Source of the DNA: Rhizobium sp. ACO-34A
GTDB lineage: Bacteria > Pseudomonadota > Alphaproteobacteria > Rhizobiales > Rhizobiaceae
Assembly (NCBI GenBank): GCA_002600635.1
Contig: CP021371.1
Location: 4,058,501-4,122,500 of the forward strand
Length of the DNA stretch: 64,000 nucleotides
Reading direction: 5' to 3'
Below, piece after piece: positions 58,663 through 64,000 of the stretch (positions within the stretch are counted from its first letter, which is position 1; each line of letters begins with the position of its first letter). The notes beneath the pieces were generated by a model, which was given only the letters and a program-made list of their open reading frames with translations, made no database searches and was not told where the DNA came from. A program made the position numbers and the translations under genes.

Positions 58663-59759
58663 CCGGTCCCATCGTTCCGCTGATCATCAAGTTCGAGGAC
58701 TGGCCGGAAATCGACCGCAGGCTATGGGAACGGGCCTTCATTTCCGGAGGGCTGTTCGACACCACCGGCGTGTTCGCCAGTTGGTCGACCGGAACCCGCA
58801 GGCTTCATGGCCAGAACTACGGTGCGTGGCTGTCCTTCCTCCGGCGCAACCAGCCCGAACAGATCGACCTCACCCCGACCGAGCGCATCACGAAGGAAAC
58901 CGTGATCGCGTTCATCGCCGAGGGCAAGGAACGCCTCAGGCTCCGCTCGATCTCCAATCAGGTGCTGACGCTCGCGGTCATCGCCAGGGGTTTTGAGCCC
59001 AATGGAGATTGGGCGTGGCTCTACCATGCGGCGCGGTCGCTCTACGAGCAATCCAACCCGCATCAGTTGAAGCCGCCCATCCCGATCGCCGCCGCCGACC
59101 TCTTCGAGTGGAGCCTTTCTCTCCTGAACCGGCTGGAAGACAGCCCCGTTTCAGATCCGGTGGTCCACGCCATGCGATTTCGCCAGGCGCTGATGGCCGG
59201 CCTGCTGATCGCCCGGCCTGTCAGGGTACGTGCGCTTATGGCCATGACCGTCAGCAAGCATGTCGAAGTATCGGAGCATGGCATAGCGCTGTGCTTCGCG
59301 GCGAAAGACATGAAGGACAAGAAGGCCCGGCGCATGCCGTTCCCCGAACCGCTCGTTCCCTTCATGCTGCGCTATCTCGACCACCACCGCCCGATCCTCC
59401 TGCGCCGCAGGAATTCCGATGCTTTGTGGATCGGCCAGCGCGGCAATCCCATGTCTATCGACAGTTTCACCTCGGGGCTTGCCCTGTTGACAGGGCGCGT
59501 CTTTGGACTCACCCTTCGGCCTCATGCCTTCCGCCATATCGCAGCGACCTCGATTGCCACCTATGCCCCGGAACATGCCGGCATCATTCGCGACATTCTC
59601 GGCCATGCGACGCTTCGGATGGCCGAGCAGCACTACAACCGGGCTACTGCAGTCGAGGCCAGCCGGAGGTTTCAGGAAGTGCTGCGCAACCTGCGCAGCG
59701 AAGGCCGCAGGCGGGCAAAGGCAGACCGGCACAGACACCGGAACAGTGAGAGGGAATGA
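58659..59759 (+). CDS. Tyrosine recombinase (phage-integrase family), second
   Basis: 366 residues. Catalytic residues: Arg189 or Arg191 in ARPVRVRALMAM, His289-x-x-Arg292 in PHAFRHIA, GH in ILGHAT and nucleophile Tyr326 in EQHYNRAT. It is coupled to the upstream recombinase by an ATGA overlap, and its TGA overlaps an ATG in frame with the serine recombinase. Two tyrosine recombinases plus a serine recombinase in one operon is not the usual single-integrase layout. It could act as a heteromeric partner or belong to an older element. Confidence 0.92.
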   Translation: MTGPIVPLIIKFEDWPEIDRRLWERAFISGGLFDTTGVFASWSTGTRRLHGQNYGAWLSFLRRNQPEQIDLTPTERITKETVIAFIAEGKERLRLRSISNQVLTLAVIARGFEPNGDWAWLYHAARSLYEQSNPHQLKPPIPIAAADLFEWSLSLLNRLEDSPVSDPVVHAMRFRQALMAGLLIARPVRVRALMAMTVSKHVEVSEHGIALCFAAKDMKDKKARRMPFPEPLVPFMLRYLDHHRPILLRRRNSDALWIGQRGNPMSIDSFTSGLALLTGRVFGLTLRPHAFRHIAATSIATYAPEHAGIIRDILGHATLRMAEQHYNRATAVEASRRFQEVLRNLRSEGRRRAKADRHRHRNSERE

Positions 59760-59770
59760 GGGAGAACACC

Positions 59771-61459
<1,689 letters not shown>

Positions 61460-61786
61460 TCCTGTAGGTAAACCGCGAAGCGGTTTATCCGGTGTGCAAA
61501 ACCGTTTGGGTTTTGTCACGGTAGCGTCACCGGTTTGGCGGTGATGCCTGTGCCGGAGCAAATTGCCGAAGGCTGTCTGCTCCTGTAAGGGACGCCCCGT
61601 TATACATCGGGTGCGTTGAAGTTTCATACTGTATATAGGGCCTTAAAGCAGAAAGGACCGCTTTGGGCGGCCCTTTTGTTTCGGCTCGGGCCGTCATTTC
61701 ATGATGAGAAGATGTTGCTTTGATCTTTTCACATGCCGCTTTGCGGACCTTTCATGTCCGGGCGCATGTGCGTGTTGCGTTTTGCA
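61460..61786. other. Spacer between 5S rRNA and tRNA-fMet
   Basis: 327 bases of transcribed spacer on the minus strand. A stem (61645-61675, GGACCGC with flanking AAAGG and CCTTTT) may be a processing signal or weak terminator. No gene seen. Confidence 0.7.
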
Positions 61787-61904
61787 GACCTGGCAGCGAC
61801 CTACTCTCCCGCGTCTTGAGACGAAGTACCATCGGCGCAGGGGCGTTTCACGGCCGTGTTCGGAATGGGAACGGGTGCAGCCGCCCCGCAATAACCACCA
61901 GGTC
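61787..61904 (-). rRNA. rrf: 5S ribosomal RNA
   Basis: About 118 bases. The ends GACCTGG (5') and CCAGGTC (3') pair as helix I. Internal landmarks are CCCGTTCCCATTCCGAACACGG and the GATGGTACT stretch of 5S rRNA (kept short here). The gene lies between 23S and tRNA-fMet in the rRNA operon. End points may be off by one or two bases. Confidence 0.95.
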
Positions 61905-62205
61905 AGCGAAGCGCAACAATATGAGAAGCTGGTTGAGGCGACATAGCCTCTATTTTTCAGTCTTTGAACACGTCATGCCTTCCTGTCTTCACGCTGCCGC
62001 GATCTTCGATCGCTACGCTACAGACGGCGCGCCAGACGCCTGGCGACGAACTCGCGTTCTGTACTGCTGCCAAACTCGACGTCGAGCAAGGCAGCCATAC
62101 AGCGCAAAAGCGCGTCGGCCATTGTCGGCCGGCCCGTCCGGAGCGCTTCTGCGCGTCAGGACAAGAAAGATGCATCATCGAACTCCGTTCGATGAGCATG
62201 GTCAA
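61905..62205. other. Spacer between 23S and 5S rRNA
   Basis: 301 bases of rRNA-operon spacer. It contains a long imperfect GC-rich pairing region around 62040-62150, probably part of rRNA processing stems. Apparent reading frames here are spurious. Confidence 0.7.

Positions 62206-64000
<1,795 letters not shown>

Overview
The window looks like a plant- or soil-associated alphaproteobacterium of the order Hyphomicrobiales (Rhizobiaceae/Brucellaceae type). The evidence is a 23S-5S-tRNA-fMet operon end, GC-rich genes, many small-molecule uptake and oxidation genes, and rhizobial-style families (N-methylproline-demethylase-like enzyme, opine-type dehydrogenase, ABC importers). The genus cannot be fixed from sequence alone.

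1-21.8 kb is one large catabolic locus. It holds an amidase (cut by the window edge), a polar-amino-acid-type ABC importer, four short-chain dehydrogenases counting the neighbouring locus, a Rid protein, a drug/metabolite-type transporter, a ProC-like imine reductase, an OYE/TMADH-type N-demethylase, two DadA-like FAD oxidases, an Asp/Glu/hydantoin-racemase-like protein, an ornithine-cyclodeaminase-like protein, a 2-oxoacid/acetoin-type dehydrogenase complex (E1a, E1b, and E2 fused to an alpha/beta hydrolase), and a DUF3830-like protein. A GntR/FadR-type regulator sits in the middle. A shared AT-rich operator (AATGTAATTTGTTATA-like) lies in front of every predicted transcription unit. Two paralogues of an unrecognised, internally duplicated protein (MCxxC start, two WHxHxxxPxCxxN motifs) are the most novel genes here. 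The gene set fits breakdown of an N-methylated cyclic amine or imino acid; the substrate is inferred, not shown.

21.8-33.6 kb starts with a breakpoint in a gluconokinase gene. It continues with a minus-strand operon (gluconate-5-dehydrogenase-like SDR, octopine/nopaline-type dehydrogenase, polyamine-type ABC importer, 2-hydroxyacid dehydrogenase, UroD-like protein) under a divergent LacI regulator with two GATACCGGTATC-type sites. An Lrp regulator and two decayed genes (ridA with a frameshift, and a Cds1-like PLP enzyme with two in-frame TGA codons) end at a degenerate IS3-family element.

35-61.4 kb is a mobile island anchored on the tRNA-fMet gene. Copies of the tRNA 3' end occur near 35.13-35.27 kb, at 40.63 kb and in the intact tRNA at 61.38 kb, which suggests successive insertions. 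Cargo: an orphan DUF1778 antitoxin, an intact IS3 element, a type II restriction-modification pair, a ribbon-helix-helix/N6-methylase/nuclease trio, a metabolic cluster rich in exported proteins (two cyclophilin-like proteins, two aldo/keto reductases, two LysR regulators, an MFS pump, an alpha/beta hydrolase), and a recombination module of two tyrosine recombinases plus one large serine recombinase. The serine recombinase reading frame runs through the host terminator into the tRNA gene.

61.4-64 kb is the end of an rRNA operon on the minus strand: tRNA-fMet, 5S and the 3' part of 23S rRNA.
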